In this document: positions 45,214 through 53,736 of the stretch, in pieces
Position numbering within the stretch: the first letter of the stretch is position 1
Layout: each line of letters begins with the position of its first letter
Source: Candidatus Planktophila sp.
Lineage (GTDB): Bacteria > Actinomycetota > Actinomycetes > Nanopelagicales > Nanopelagicaceae
Direction: 5' to 3'
Assembly: GCA_017858325.1 (NCBI GenBank)
Contig: JAFMBT010000006.1
Coordinates: 17,376 to 81,375 of the forward strand
DNA: 64,000 nt
Notes under the pieces: generated by a model
Database searches by the model: none
Told to the model about the DNA's origin: nothing
What the model saw: only the letters and a program-made list of their open reading frames with translations
Program-made: the position numbers and the translations under genes

Positions 45214-46182
45214 TTATTTCTTGCGTCGTTGCTCATCCACCCAGAACATAGCGATCGCAGTTGCAACGCTTGCGTTGAGTGATTCAGTAGTAGCCATAAT
45301 TGGAATTGATACAACAAGGTCGCACTTTTCACGAACCAGGCGTGAAAGGCCCTTCCCTTCGCTACCAACGACGATCATTAAATTCTCACGCGCAACTTTC
45401 ATCTCACTCAACGTCACATCTGATTCGCCATCGAGGCCAACCACAAAACAGCCTAACTTCTGCGCATCTTCAATGGTGCGTGCCAGATTTGTCACTTGGG
45501 CTACCCGTAAACGTGCTGCTGCACCTGCCGATGTCTTCCACGCCGCAGCAGTCATCGCTGCTGCCCGGCGCTCGGTCATCACAACTCCGGCTGCACCAAA
45601 TGCTGATGCGCTACGCACAATTGCTCCAAGGTTGCGCGGATCAGTCACACCATCGAGTGCGATGATCATCATCGGATGGCTGGCTCGCTCTGCAATCTCT
45701 TGGAAACTTGAATATTGGTAGGGCTTAATGGCCAGGATAATTCCTTGGCTATTGGCATTAATATTTTCGATCTCCGCGCGATGAACTTCGCGAATATTAA
45801 GGCCATGGTGAAGTGCCAGTTTGAGGGATTCTGCAACACGATCATCTACATCAATACTGCGTGCCACGATTAACTCTGTTGCAGGAACATTCTCGCGCAA
45901 AGCTTCAAGTACTGCGTTACGACCAGAGACAATCTCACCCTTTGGCTTTTCACTTCGCCCACGTGGTGATGCCCCGGCGCGAGGAGATGATGTACCCGTG
46001 CGCTTTGTCGTACCTTTCTCTGCCGCCTTCTTTCGCTTTGCAGCTGCGTGATATGGACGATCTTCTGCCTTAGGTGTGGGACCTTTACCTTCAAGGCGAC
46101 GCTTATTATTTCCACCAGAACCTGATGATGGACCCTTCTTCGATCCGCGTACCGCACCACGTGGTTTTGAATTACCGGCCAT
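45214..46182 (-). CDS. rlmB: 23S rRNA (guanosine2251-2'-O)-methyltransferase, TrmH family
   Basis: RlmB 2'-O-methylates G2251 in the peptidyl-transferase P loop of 23S rRNA. Residues 1-75 are a basic, disordered tail rich in Lys, Arg, Gly and Ser; then comes the substrate-binding L30-like domain (EIVSGRNAVLEALRENVP) and the SPOUT knot with NLGAIVRSASAFGAAGVVM, VVGSEGKGLSRLVREKCD and IPIMATTESLNASVATAIAMF. It starts right after the cysS stop, as in the mycobacterial order ispD-ispF-cysS-Rv3579c. Exact site (G2251 versus another 2'-O-Me) is by family only. Confidence 0.92.
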   Translation of the reverse strand: MAGNSKPRGAVRGSKKGPSSGSGGNNKRRLEGKGPTPKAEDRPYHAAAKRKKAAEKGTTKRTGTSSPRAGASPRGRSEKPKGEIVSGRNAVLEALRENVPATELIVARSIDVDDRVAESLKLALHHGLNIREVHRAEIENINANSQGIILAIKPYQYSSFQEIAERASHPMMIIALDGVTDPRNLGAIVRSASAFGAAGVVMTERRAAAMTAAAWKTSAGAAARLRVAQVTNLARTIEDAQKLGCFVVGLDGESDVTLSEMKVARENLMIVVGSEGKGLSRLVREKCDLVVSIPIMATTESLNASVATAIAMFWVDEQRRKK

Positions 46183-47589
46183 TTATTTACTCTCACTTCG
46201 TGTGATCGACCATCGTGGCCCTTGTGCGCTATCTTCAATAGTAATTCCAAGTGCGATTAATCCATCGCGAATCGCATCGGCTGCAGCAAAATCCTTACGT
46301 ACACGCGCTGCTTCACGCTGTTCCAGCGCTAACGTGATCGTTCCATCAAGAGCTGAATTCAAATCCTGTGAACCACCAGCTGATGCAAATGCTGGATCAA
46401 ATGGGTCACATCCCAATATATCTAGCGCTCCGCGAATTTCATTTGCCGATGCTGCTATGGCAGCCTTATCTCCGGCAGTTATTGCAATATTTCCACAGCG
46501 CAGCGCTTCTGAGATTCCGGCTAGCGCCTCTGGCACAGCTAAATCATTATTCATCGCCGCTGCAAAACCATTACTAGTAACAGGTTCTGGAAGATGACCA
46601 AGAATTTCAACTGAGCGCTTCAGAAAAGTTTCAATACGACCAAAGGCAACTGCTGATTCAGCAAGTGCTTCATGTGAAAATTCCAGCATTGATCGATAAT
46701 GCGCACTTCCTAAATACCAACGGAGTTCGATTCCACGCACAGTTTTAAGTAACTCGTGTACCTGAAGTGAATTACCTAAAGATTTACTCATCTTCTCACC
46801 TGATGCTGTTACCCACGCGTTATGTAACCAGCGACGAGCAAATCCATATCCAGCTGCCTCTGACTGCGCAATCTCATTTTCGTGATGTGGAAAAATCAGA
46901 TCAAGTCCACCGCCATGAATATCAAAACTCTCACCAAGGTAGGCATAGGCCATCGCAGAACATTCCAAATGCCATCCCGGACGACCTGCTCCCCACGGAG
47001 TTGGCCATGATGGATCCCCGGCCTTTGCCGCTTTCCATAACGCAAAATCTCGCGGATCTTTCTTAAATGTTTCATCAGCATCGGCAGCACTTAAAAGATC
47101 ATCAACTTTTTGGCGAGATAACGTCAGATATGACGATAACTTTCGCACCTCTAAATACACATCCCCGTTTCCAGGAGCATATGCAGCGCCACGTTCAATC
47201 AATATCTGCATCAGCTCAATCATCTGAGTGATATGGCCAGTCGCACGTGGTTCATATGTTGGAGGCAGGACATTGAGCGCCTCATATGCCTGAGTAAATG
47301 CTCGCTCGTACTTCATCGCAACAGCCCACCACGGTGATTCTTCATGCACCGCCTTATGCAAAATCTTGTCATCGATATCTGTCACATTACGAATAAAGGT
47401 GACGTCGTACCCACTCTTGGTCAGCCAGCGTCGCAAAATATCAAAGTTCACACCAGAGCGAACATGGCCAATATGTGGCGGTGCCTGCACCGTTGCTCCA
47501 CAGAGATAAATTCCTACCTGACCTTCTTTAATCGGCGTGAAAGCAGATGTGGTTCGCGTGAGGGTGTCATAAAGATGCAGCGAACTCAT
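46183..47589 (-). CDS. cysS: Cysteinyl-tRNA synthetase
   Basis: CysRS charges tRNA-Cys. The 468-residue class I enzyme has [18 protein letters not shown] with the zinc Cys and HIGH motif, the [15 protein letters not shown] and [20 protein letters not shown] zinc/substrate motifs, [10 protein letters not shown] (KMSKS) and a C-terminal anticodon domain. It follows ispDF with a 21-nt gap and abuts rlmB, within the conserved carD-ispDF-cysS-rlmB run. Full length; no MshC-like features, so it is the synthetase rather than the mycothiol ligase paralogue. Confidence 0.97.
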   Translation of the reverse strand: MSSLHLYDTLTRTTSAFTPIKEGQVGIYLCGATVQAPPHIGHVRSGVNFDILRRWLTKSGYDVTFIRNVTDIDDKILHKAVHEESPWWAVAMKYERAFTQAYEALNVLPPTYEPRATGHITQMIELMQILIERGAAYAPGNGDVYLEVRKLSSYLTLSRQKVDDLLSAADADETFKKDPRDFALWKAAKAGDPSWPTPWGAGRPGWHLECSAMAYAYLGESFDIHGGGLDLIFPHHENEIAQSEAAGYGFARRWLHNAWVTASGEKMSKSLGNSLQVHELLKTVRGIELRWYLGSAHYRSMLEFSHEALAESAVAFGRIETFLKRSVEILGHLPEPVTSNGFAAAMNNDLAVPEALAGISEALRCGNIAITAGDKAAIAASANEIRGALDILGCDPFDPAFASAGGSQDLNSALDGTITLALEQREAARVRKDFAAADAIRDGLIALGITIEDSAQGPRWSITRSESK

Positions 47590-47610
47590 GTGCTCAGTCT
47601 ACCGCGAGGT

Positions 47611-48732
47611 TCAATTCTTAAAAATCAATGCAGATGCAATCGCTGCAATCCCTTTACCTTCACCTGTAAGGCCAAGTCCGTCGGTAGTTGTTGCAAGTAG
47701 CGCTACATCGGCTCCATTGAGAGCACTCGAGAGAGCAACGATTGCCTCAACTCGTCGCGTTCCAATTTTTGGTCGATTTCCGATGACCTGTACTGATACA
47801 TGCGAGATTGAATATCCAGCTGCCTGTACAAGCCGTGTTGTCTCTTGCAAAAGTTGTGATCCACTTGCACCAGCATATTCAGGACGCGCTGTACCAAAAT
47901 TACTACCGAGATCACCGAGGTTTGATGCTGCAAAGAGAGCATCACATATTGCATGCGCTGCAACATCGCCATCTGAATGTCCATCAACGCCAACTTCGCC
48001 AGGCCAGTGAAGACCGGCAAGATACAGTTCGCGGCCTTCTGCAAATGCATGTGCATCAACGCCCACACCTGTTGAGAATTCATTGGTGGTACCGAGATAT
48101 TGCAGTGCGGTTGCTAAATCTGATGGGGTTGTAATTTTAAGCGCGCGTTCTTCTCCATCAATTACGCGTACTCGTGCTCCAAGTTTTTCTACAAGGGCGG
48201 CATCATCTGTAGCATCTCCACCTGTTGCATAAGCACGGTTTAGGAGTTCGTAAGAAAATCCTTGTGGTGTCTGCACTCGTCGTAACGGTGCACGATCTGG
48301 AGTTGAAAGAACATATCCATCGCCATCGACAACTTTGACAGTATCAATTTCGGGCAGACCCGGAATTACTGCAACGTCACCGCTGCGAAGACTGGCAATC
48401 ACGCGGCGAGTGAGATCGCTGCTGGCTAGTGCGCGCGCAGCATCATGGACTAAGACAAATTCACAGGATGTAGGTAGCGCTGCCAATCCGATTCGAACGC
48501 TCTCACTTCGGGTAGCGCCACCGGTAACAACTCTTGCGCGGTCGCCAGCTAGTTCACGGAATCGCTCTTCGTATCCAGCCGGTGCGGTGATAACTATTTC
48601 ATCGAAAACAGCCGACATGGATGCGAGCGCATGTTCGATAAGTGTGCGGTCACCACAGTTGATCAGGGCCTTAGGAATTGCTGCGCCGAAGCGTTCGCCG
48701 CTACCTGCAGCGGCGATGATTGCAGCGATCAT
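47611..48732 (-). CDS. ispDF: Bifunctional IspD-IspF of the MEP isoprenoid pathway
   Basis: The 373-residue fusion holds IspD (residues 1 to about 215; [51 protein letters not shown]) and IspF (about 216-373; [20 protein letters not shown] with the Asp-His metal site, [31 protein letters not shown]). IspD makes CDP-methylerythritol and IspF makes the cyclodiphosphate; IspE is not here. In mycobacteria the two are separate adjacent genes, so this is a gene fusion, also seen in some other bacteria. GGAAAG precedes the ATG. carD lies 14 nt upstream. Confidence 0.96.
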   Translation of the reverse strand: MIAAIIAAAGSGERFGAAIPKALINCGDRTLIEHALASMSAVFDEIVITAPAGYEERFRELAGDRARVVTGGATRSESVRIGLAALPTSCEFVLVHDAARALASSDLTRRVIASLRSGDVAVIPGLPEIDTVKVVDGDGYVLSTPDRAPLRRVQTPQGFSYELLNRAYATGGDATDDAALVEKLGARVRVIDGEERALKITTPSDLATALQYLGTTNEFSTGVGVDAHAFAEGRELYLAGLHWPGEVGVDGHSDGDVAAHAICDALFAASNLGDLGSNFGTARPEYAGASGSQLLQETTRLVQAAGYSISHVSVQVIGNRPKIGTRRVEAIVALSSALNGADVALLATTTDGLGLTGEGKGIAAIASALIFKN

Positions 48733-48746
48733 GGTGTGACTTTCCG

Positions 48747-49229
48747 TTAGGAAGCGAGAACCTCGTCAAGAATTGTGGCCGCTTTAATCTCATCTGTGTG
48801 CTCAGCAAGTGCGAGCTCGGAGACCAAAATCTGCTTCGCCTTTGTCAGCATTCGCTTTTCGCCAGCTGAAAGGCCGCGGTCGAGATCACGACGATAGAGA
48901 TCGCGGACGACTTCGGCGACCTTAATCACATCACCTGATGCCAGCTTTTCTAGGTTGGCCTTGTAGCGGCGTGACCAGTTTGTTGGCTCTTCTGTATATG
49001 GCTGGCGGAGAACGTTAAATACCCGATCAAGGCCGGCGCTATCGACAACATCGCGGACGCCGACGAGATCTACATTATCTGCAGGAACGCGAACGGTGAG
49101 GTCGCCTTGTGCGACCTTCAAAACTAGGTAGGTTTTCTCTTCGCCCTTGATTACTCGAGTTTCAATTGCCTCGATAAGAGCTGCTCCGTGATGAGGATAT
49201 ACAACGGTTTCGCCGACCTTAAATGTCAT
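48747..49229 (-). CDS. carD: CarD-family RNA polymerase-binding transcription factor
   Basis: CarD binds the RNA polymerase beta subunit and stabilises open promoter complexes, notably at rRNA promoters. The 160-residue protein has the RNAP-interaction domain ([21 protein letters not shown]) and the DNA-binding helical domain with [13 protein letters not shown], whose Trp wedges at the -10 edge, and [25 protein letters not shown] 49229 has GAAGGG upstream; a 7-codon extension is open. It leads the ispDF-cysS-rlmB group as in Rv3583c-Rv3579c. Confidence 0.96.
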   Translation of the reverse strand: MTFKVGETVVYPHHGAALIEAIETRVIKGEEKTYLVLKVAQGDLTVRVPADNVDLVGVRDVVDSAGLDRVFNVLRQPYTEEPTNWSRRYKANLEKLASGDVIKVAEVVRDLYRRDLDRGLSAGEKRMLTKAKQILVSELALAEHTDEIKAATILDEVLAS

Positions 49230-49381
49230 GTGTTGCCCTTCGCTAGACAACCAATTCTACCAGCCCTGACTGACAGATAAAACCTGAATACTCAGTAGAA
49301 AATTTGACTAGTCCCGCGTAGATACCACTTGACAATTTCGCAAGTGTCATTTTCCCCGCATAGACATGAGAGAATACCGAC

Positions 49382-49903
49382 ATGCGCCGCACTTCAATTT
49401 ATATTGCATCCACGCTCGTCCTAGCATTCGCTCTCTCAGGTTGTGCAGCTGGGCTCAATGCAGAGACTCGTAATATCACTCGCGTCACAGATGGTAATGA
49501 GATAACTATTGATGAAAACGGTAGCGAGATACGTGTAGTAAATCTGACACTAGTTGATACCGGTGATGGTGCCGCTGTCATTGTTGGAACCATCATTAAT
49601 CAGGGCACTGATCCCGATCAGTTGTTAGGTCTCTCTGTAAATGGTGTGCAGGCAACGCTTACCGGTGAAACTAATCTTCTTACAAATAAGCCGATCACTT
49701 TTGAAGGCGAGCAGGCAAACGCCAAGGCTGTTTTCTATGACGTGAATCCCGAGGCAGGAACGAATGTGAGAGTTTCTCTTGGATTTGCAAAGGCTGGCCT
49801 TGTCTCGGCAGAGGTAATTATTCGCGATAAGCGAGATGACTTTAAGAATGTATTCTCTGGCAGCAAACTCTCTACTGCAGATACTGCAACAGCTACCGAG
49901 TAG
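49382..49903 (+). CDS. Lipoprotein of unknown function
   Basis: The 173-residue protein has a signal peptide with a lipobox (AFALSGCAAG), so it would be lipid-anchored on the outer face of the membrane. The mature part is a beta-rich domain (EIRVVNLTLVDTGDGAAVIVGTIIN type strands; positions about 50-150) that resembles copper-chaperone-like or immunoglobulin-like folds, but it lacks Met/His clusters for copper. The C-terminus is charged and Thr-rich. It ends directly before the convergent regX3 gene. I cannot assign a function. Confidence 0.7.
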   Translation: MRRTSIYIASTLVLAFALSGCAAGLNAETRNITRVTDGNEITIDENGSEIRVVNLTLVDTGDGAAVIVGTIINQGTDPDQLLGLSVNGVQATLTGETNLLTNKPITFEGEQANAKAVFYDVNPEAGTNVRVSLGFAKAGLVSAEVIIRDKRDDFKNVFSGSKLSTADTATATE

Positions 49904-50593
49904 CTACTTACTCTCCATCTTATAACCCAAGCCACGAACTGTCTGAATGTAGATTGGGTTTGCTGGATCAACTTCAATCTTTGCGCGTAAACGTTTGATG
50001 TGAACGTCGAGTGTCTTGGTATCGCCCACGTAATCACTTCCCCAGACACGATCGATGATCTGTGTACGGGTGAGTACGCGATCACAATTGCGCATCAGAA
50101 ATTCGAGCAGCTCAAACTCCTTAAGTGGGAATTGCACCGTACTGCCATTAATTGCAATCACGTGGCGTTCTGTATCTAAGCGCACTGGCCCCACCGTTAA
50201 AATACCGTCTGCTGGATCAGTGTCACCGAGGTCTGTATTTCGCCGCAGAACTGCGCGGATACGAGCTACAAGTTCACGGGAAGAATATGGCTTAGTTACA
50301 TAGTCATCAGCGCCAAGTTCAAGGCCAACAACCTTATCGACCTCAGAATCCTTTGCGGTGAGCATAATGATCGGCACATCTGAACGCTGACGTATCTGCT
50401 TGCAGACTTCGGTACCAGAAAGTCCCGGCAACATAAGATCTAAGAGGACAAGGTCTGCACCCACCCGATCAAACTCTTCGATCGCTTTAGATCCGCTGTC
50501 GGCAACAGTCACTTCAAAACCTTCGCGACCTAGTAAGTACGCCAGCGCCTCTGAAAATGACTCTTCATCTTCTACGACCAATATTTTTGTCAT
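49904..50593 (-). CDS. regX3: Phosphate-responsive response regulator RegX3
   Basis: This OmpR-type regulator activates phosphate-starvation genes in Actinobacteria. The 229-residue protein has a receiver domain (ILVVEDEESFSEAL, phosphorylated Asp52 in VLLDLMLPG, LTAKDSEVDKV, VTKPYSSREL) and a winged helix (VQFPLKEFELLEFLMRN, then VDPANPIYIQTVRGLGYKME). It lies 2 nt after senX3, as in mycobacteria (Rv0490-Rv0491), although there the order on the strand is the same and gpm lies next to senX3, here split by phoU. Confidence 0.95.
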   Translation of the reverse strand: MTKILVVEDEESFSEALAYLLGREGFEVTVADSGSKAIEEFDRVGADLVLLDLMLPGLSGTEVCKQIRQRSDVPIIMLTAKDSEVDKVVGLELGADDYVTKPYSSRELVARIRAVLRRNTDLGDTDPADGILTVGPVRLDTERHVIAINGSTVQFPLKEFELLEFLMRNCDRVLTRTQIIDRVWGSDYVGDTKTLDVHIKRLRAKIEVDPANPIYIQTVRGLGYKMESK

Positions 50594-50595
50594 CT

Positions 50596-51675
50596 CTATC
50601 TCCCACTTTCATCGCTGAGTGAAGAAAGATCTTTAGCCCTTGGTAAACGTAAGGTAAAGGTACTCCCTTGGCCTTCTAAACTCCAGACACTGATATCTCC
50701 ACCGTGATTACTGGCAACGTGTTTTACAATCGAAAGTCCCAGACCTGTGCCACCTGTTTCGCGAGAACGAGCTGGATCAACGCGATAGAAACGTTCAAAT
50801 ATACGCTCGAGATCCTTTTCAGGAATACCGACGCCTTGATCTGTAACTGTGAATTCGACAAGGCTATCGGTACAAGTAACCGCGACACCAACGCGTGTTG
50901 ATTCAGGACTGTAATTAATTGCATTCTGAATCAGATTACTTGTCGCCATATGTAACTGGCTCTGATCACCAAGTACAAAGCATGATGGTACATCTGAAAT
51001 TACAATATCTATCTTTCGCTTTTCAGCAGATAAACGGCACTCATCGATTGCAGAGCGTACGATTACCCCCAAATCTAGAACTTCTGCATCTTGTAGGGGA
51101 TCATCATCTTGAAGGCGTGAAAGATTAATGACTTCTTGTACAAGATCAGAGAGCCTTACCGCTTCAATCTGCATACGTGAGGCAAATTTCTTAATTGCAG
51201 CAGGATCATTTGATCCCTCTAATACCGCCTCTGCCAAAATAGATAAGGCTCCAATGGGGGTCTTAAGTTCATGTGAAATATTGGCAACAAAGTCACGGCG
51301 CATTGAATTCAAACGAGTGAATTCAGAATCATCAAAGATAAGTACTCCAAGCAGCCCTTCGCTACCAAGTGGCGTAACGCGTACGAGAAGATCTCGTGTT
51401 CCGCTACCCAGGGGCCCGCGCGGAAGTTCAAGTGTCTCTTCCTGATACTTCCCAGATCGGCGGACAGCGCGAACCAAGTTAAAGATTGGCTGCGAACCAA
51501 TCCACTTTTCCTTTAAAATCCCGAGCGAGAGAATGCCTTGAGAATTTTCAAGAACCATATCTTGGGACGAAAGAATGATGTACTCGGCATCAATGACTTT
51601 TAAAAGATCGATCACACCGGATGAAATACCGACCTCTGCCGGGCTCTCTATGCGCTTGCGCCGCGAAGTGAACAT
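50596..51675 (-). CDS. senX3: SenX3-like histidine kinase without transmembrane segments
   Basis: SenX3 phosphorylates RegX3 when phosphate is scarce. This 359-residue protein has a PAS-like domain (about 18-115), a HisKA domain with His135 in FVANISHELKTPIG, and a HATPase domain with NLIQNAINYSPES, DQGVGIPEKDLERIFERFYR and GGTGLGLSIVKHV. The two N-terminal membrane helices of usual SenX3 are absent: the sequence begins MFTSRRKRIES and shows no hydrophobic run. TACTAT 6 nt before the ATG and an in-frame stop 11 codons upstream confirm the short N-terminus. In mycobacteria PhoU-type proteins contact SenX3, so a soluble kinase could still receive the PhoU signal; this is inference. Confidence 0.92.
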   Translation of the reverse strand: MFTSRRKRIESPAEVGISSGVIDLLKVIDAEYIILSSQDMVLENSQGILSLGILKEKWIGSQPIFNLVRAVRRSGKYQEETLELPRGPLGSGTRDLLVRVTPLGSEGLLGVLIFDDSEFTRLNSMRRDFVANISHELKTPIGALSILAEAVLEGSNDPAAIKKFASRMQIEAVRLSDLVQEVINLSRLQDDDPLQDAEVLDLGVIVRSAIDECRLSAEKRKIDIVISDVPSCFVLGDQSQLHMATSNLIQNAINYSPESTRVGVAVTCTDSLVEFTVTDQGVGIPEKDLERIFERFYRVDPARSRETGGTGLGLSIVKHVASNHGGDISVWSLEGQGSTFTLRLPRAKDLSSLSDESGR

Positions 51676-51681
51676 GTGCCT

Positions 51682-51687
51682 ATAGTA
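51682..51687 (-). promoter_or_regulatory. -10 element, leaderless promoter of senX3-regX3
   Basis: TACTAT ends 6 nt before the senX3 ATG at 51675. Confidence 0.6.
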
Positions 51688-51756
51688 GAAGGGTGTTGGG
51701 GTTGATAACTATAGATGGGCCGTGTACTCCCGCTAAAGGATAATTCTTAGCCTATT

Positions 51757-51778
51757 GTTCAGGTGCTATTCACAAATG
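51757..51778 (+). promoter_or_regulatory. Two 11-bp-spaced TTCA repeats between senX3 and phoU, possible PHO box
   Basis: GTTCA (51757) and ATTCA (51768) are exactly 11 bp apart, the spacing of OmpR-type PHO-box repeats (GTTCACC-like in Actinobacteria). They lie about 30 nt upstream of the likely -35 region of phoU. Confidence 0.35.
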
Positions 51779-51804
51779 TCATACCGAATCATGGTCAATT
51801 CAAG

Positions 51805-51810
51805 TAAAGT
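51805..51810 (+). promoter_or_regulatory. -10 element, leaderless promoter of phoU
   Basis: TAAAGT ends 6 nt before the phoU ATG at 51817. Confidence 0.5.
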
Positions 51811-51816
51811 TGCGAC

Positions 51817-52479
51817 ATGAGAACCGCCTTTCACGAAGAACTTGATGCCATCCAAGCCACCCTTGTCACAATGGGTGAGATGGTCGCTGTTGCGGTGGTT
51901 CGCTCAACAGAAGCGCTACTCAAGGCAGATATCAAATTAGCTGAGAGTGTCATCGCCGATGATGAAAAACTGGACACCATTCAGCACGATCTAGAGGCGC
52001 GTGCAATTAATTTGATGGCGCGTCAACAACCAGTGGCACAAGACTTACGAATCTTGGTGACATCACTGCGCATGAGCGCTGACTTGGAGCGGATGGGCGA
52101 TCTCTGCCACCACGTTGCAAAGCTTGCTCGGATGCGTTATCCAAATGTGAGCGTTCCAGCAGAATTAATTCCTACAATTGAGGAAATGGGCGCGACCGCG
52201 GTAAAGATTATTAACAAATCAACACATGTGGTCAAGACACAAGATCTTCAGGCAGCGATTGAAATTGAAACCGACGATGACGAGATGGATAAATTACATC
52301 GTGCACTCTTTGTCGCACTACTTGATGATTCATGGTCACATGGAATTGAAACAGCAATCGATATGACGCTACTAGGTCGTTACTACGAACGCTGCGCTGA
52401 TCACGCCGTCTCAATCGCACGACGCGTCTACTTCCTTGTTAAAGGTGAGTACGCATCTGAAAGTCAGCCTGCTCTCTAA
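51817..52479 (+). CDS. phoU: Phosphate-signalling protein PhoU
   Basis: PhoU links the Pst phosphate transporter to the SenX3-RegX3 kinase pair and lowers signalling when phosphate is ample. The 220-residue all-helical protein shows the two PhoU repeats with metal-site motifs: DDEKLDTIQHDLEARAINLM, RMGDLCHHVAKLA in the first and DDDEMDKLHRALFVALL, YYERCADHAVSIARRVYFLV in the second. It is divergent from senX3 across 141 nt. The pst genes are not in the window. It converges on gpmA with a 1-nt gap. Confidence 0.95.
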   Translation: MRTAFHEELDAIQATLVTMGEMVAVAVVRSTEALLKADIKLAESVIADDEKLDTIQHDLEARAINLMARQQPVAQDLRILVTSLRMSADLERMGDLCHHVAKLARMRYPNVSVPAELIPTIEEMGATAVKIINKSTHVVKTQDLQAAIEIETDDDEMDKLHRALFVALLDDSWSHGIETAIDMTLLGRYYERCADHAVSIARRVYFLVKGEYASESQPAL

Positions 52480-52480
52480 A

Positions 52481-53221
52481 TTACTTCTTTCCCTGATTTG
52501 CAACGGCTGTGATCGCATCGCGCGCTGCAGCAGGATCTAAATACTCTCCGCCTTTAACTTGTGGTGTGAGATCTGTATTCAGCGAATACAAAAGTGGAAT
52601 ACCCGTTGGAATATTGAGTCCGGCAATATCTTCATCGCTAATTCCATCAAGATGTTTCACAAGTGCGCGCAATGAATTGCCGTGGGCTGTCACCAAGACA
52701 GTCTGGCCACTTTTAAGATCAGGAACGATCGCATCGTGCCAATACGGCAACATGCGAGTAACAACGTCTTTCAAACATTCGGTGCGCGGCAAATCTGCGC
52801 CGAGATCGCTATAGCGTGGGTCAGCATCTTGTGAGAATTCACTGCCCTCGCCGATCGCCGGAGGCGGTACATCAAATGAGCGACGCCACAATGCGAATTG
52901 CTCTTCGCCGTATTGCGCCAAAGTCTGCGCCTTATCTTTTCCTTGCAGAGCGCCATAATGGCGTTCATTGAGTCGCCACGTTCTGGCCACCGGAATCCAA
53001 TGACGATCGCATGAGTCGAGTGCCAGCTGCGATGTTGTAATTGCACGGCGCAATAAGGATGTGTGCACCACATCAGGAAGAAGATTGCGTTCTTTTAAGA
53101 GGACTCCGCCGCGACGCGCCTCATCTTCACCCTTTGCCGAAAGGCGAACATCGACCCAGCCGGTGAAGAGATTCTTGGCATTCCATTCGGATTCACCGTG
53201 GCGTAAAAGGATGAGATTCAT
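52481..53221 (-). CDS. gpmA: 2,3-bisphosphoglycerate-dependent phosphoglycerate mutase
   Basis: GpmA interconverts 3- and 2-phosphoglycerate in glycolysis and gluconeogenesis. The 246-residue protein has the phospho-His motif [36 protein letters not shown], and the second His in [17 protein letters not shown]. It is the cofactor-dependent type. TAAGAT lies 6 nt before the ATG. Its closeness to senX3 and mshA is an actinobacterial neighbourhood (Rv0486-Rv0490). Confidence 0.96.
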   Translation of the reverse strand: MNLILLRHGESEWNAKNLFTGWVDVRLSAKGEDEARRGGVLLKERNLLPDVVHTSLLRRAITTSQLALDSCDRHWIPVARTWRLNERHYGALQGKDKAQTLAQYGEEQFALWRRSFDVPPPAIGEGSEFSQDADPRYSDLGADLPRTECLKDVVTRMLPYWHDAIVPDLKSGQTVLVTAHGNSLRALVKHLDGISDEDIAGLNIPTGIPLLYSLNTDLTPQVKGGEYLDPAAARDAITAVANQGKK

Positions 53222-53227
53222 GTGATG

Positions 53228-53233
53228 ATCTTA
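53228..53233 (-). promoter_or_regulatory. -10 element, leaderless promoter of gpmA
   Basis: TAAGAT ends 6 nt before the gpmA ATG at 53221. Confidence 0.55.
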
Positions 53234-53254
53234 ATGCAGATAAATACTATTGAG

Positions 53255-53734
53255 TTAAATCAAATGTTGAAAAGCATCAAGATTCGCTAGTGATTCACCG
53301 CGGCTTACTCGCCATGCCCACTCTCGGCGAATCGCATCGGCAAACCCGAGTTCAAGAAGTGGATTAAATGCGCCGTCTGCATATTGCAGGACAGAGCCCA
53401 ACAACCTATCGAGTTCAATCTCATTAACCGCACCAAGTGGCAGGCGACCAACGAGGTAGATATCTCCTAGTTCATTGGTAGCAAATGCGATGCCATACAT
53501 CGATGCATTTTTGAGCATGCACCAGGCATGGACAGCACCAGCATTTTCATCAGGCTTTCTAATCACAAATGCGTTCACACTTAAGGTGTGGTCACCAACG
53601 ATAAGTGCACAATGTGTTGCTAACTTTGTTGTGCCAGGCAGTGAAACGAGAAAAGTATTTGCTGATGGGTGATCGTATTCCAGACCTTGGCTATCGAGAA
53701 AGGATTGAATGAGTGAGACGATATCTTTAGACAT
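53255..53734 (-). CDS. YbjN-domain protein
   Basis: The 159-residue soluble protein resembles the YbjN/type III chaperone-like family (Rv0487 group): LIQSFLDSQGLEYDHPS, CALIVGDHTLSVNAFVIRKPD, YGIAFATNELGDIYLVGRLPL and a C-terminal LGFADAIRREWAWRVSRG. The function is unknown. It starts 2 nt after mshA and is 33 nt from gpmA, the same order mshA-ybjN-gpm as in mycobacteria. Confidence 0.85.
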   Translation of the reverse strand: MSKDIVSLIQSFLDSQGLEYDHPSANTFLVSLPGTTKLATHCALIVGDHTLSVNAFVIRKPDENAGAVHAWCMLKNASMYGIAFATNELGDIYLVGRLPLGAVNEIELDRLLGSVLQYADGAFNPLLELGFADAIRREWAWRVSRGESLANLDAFQHLI

Positions 53735-53736
53735 CG

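Noticed and set aside
45152..45721. 189-residue frame opposite rlmB
   Set aside because: rlmB has complete SPOUT motifs; the antisense frame has none.
51676..51816. Missing SenX3 membrane helices hidden in another frame upstream
   Set aside because: The 141-nt gap to phoU is too short for the usual region and shows an in-frame stop and no strongly hydrophobic frame.
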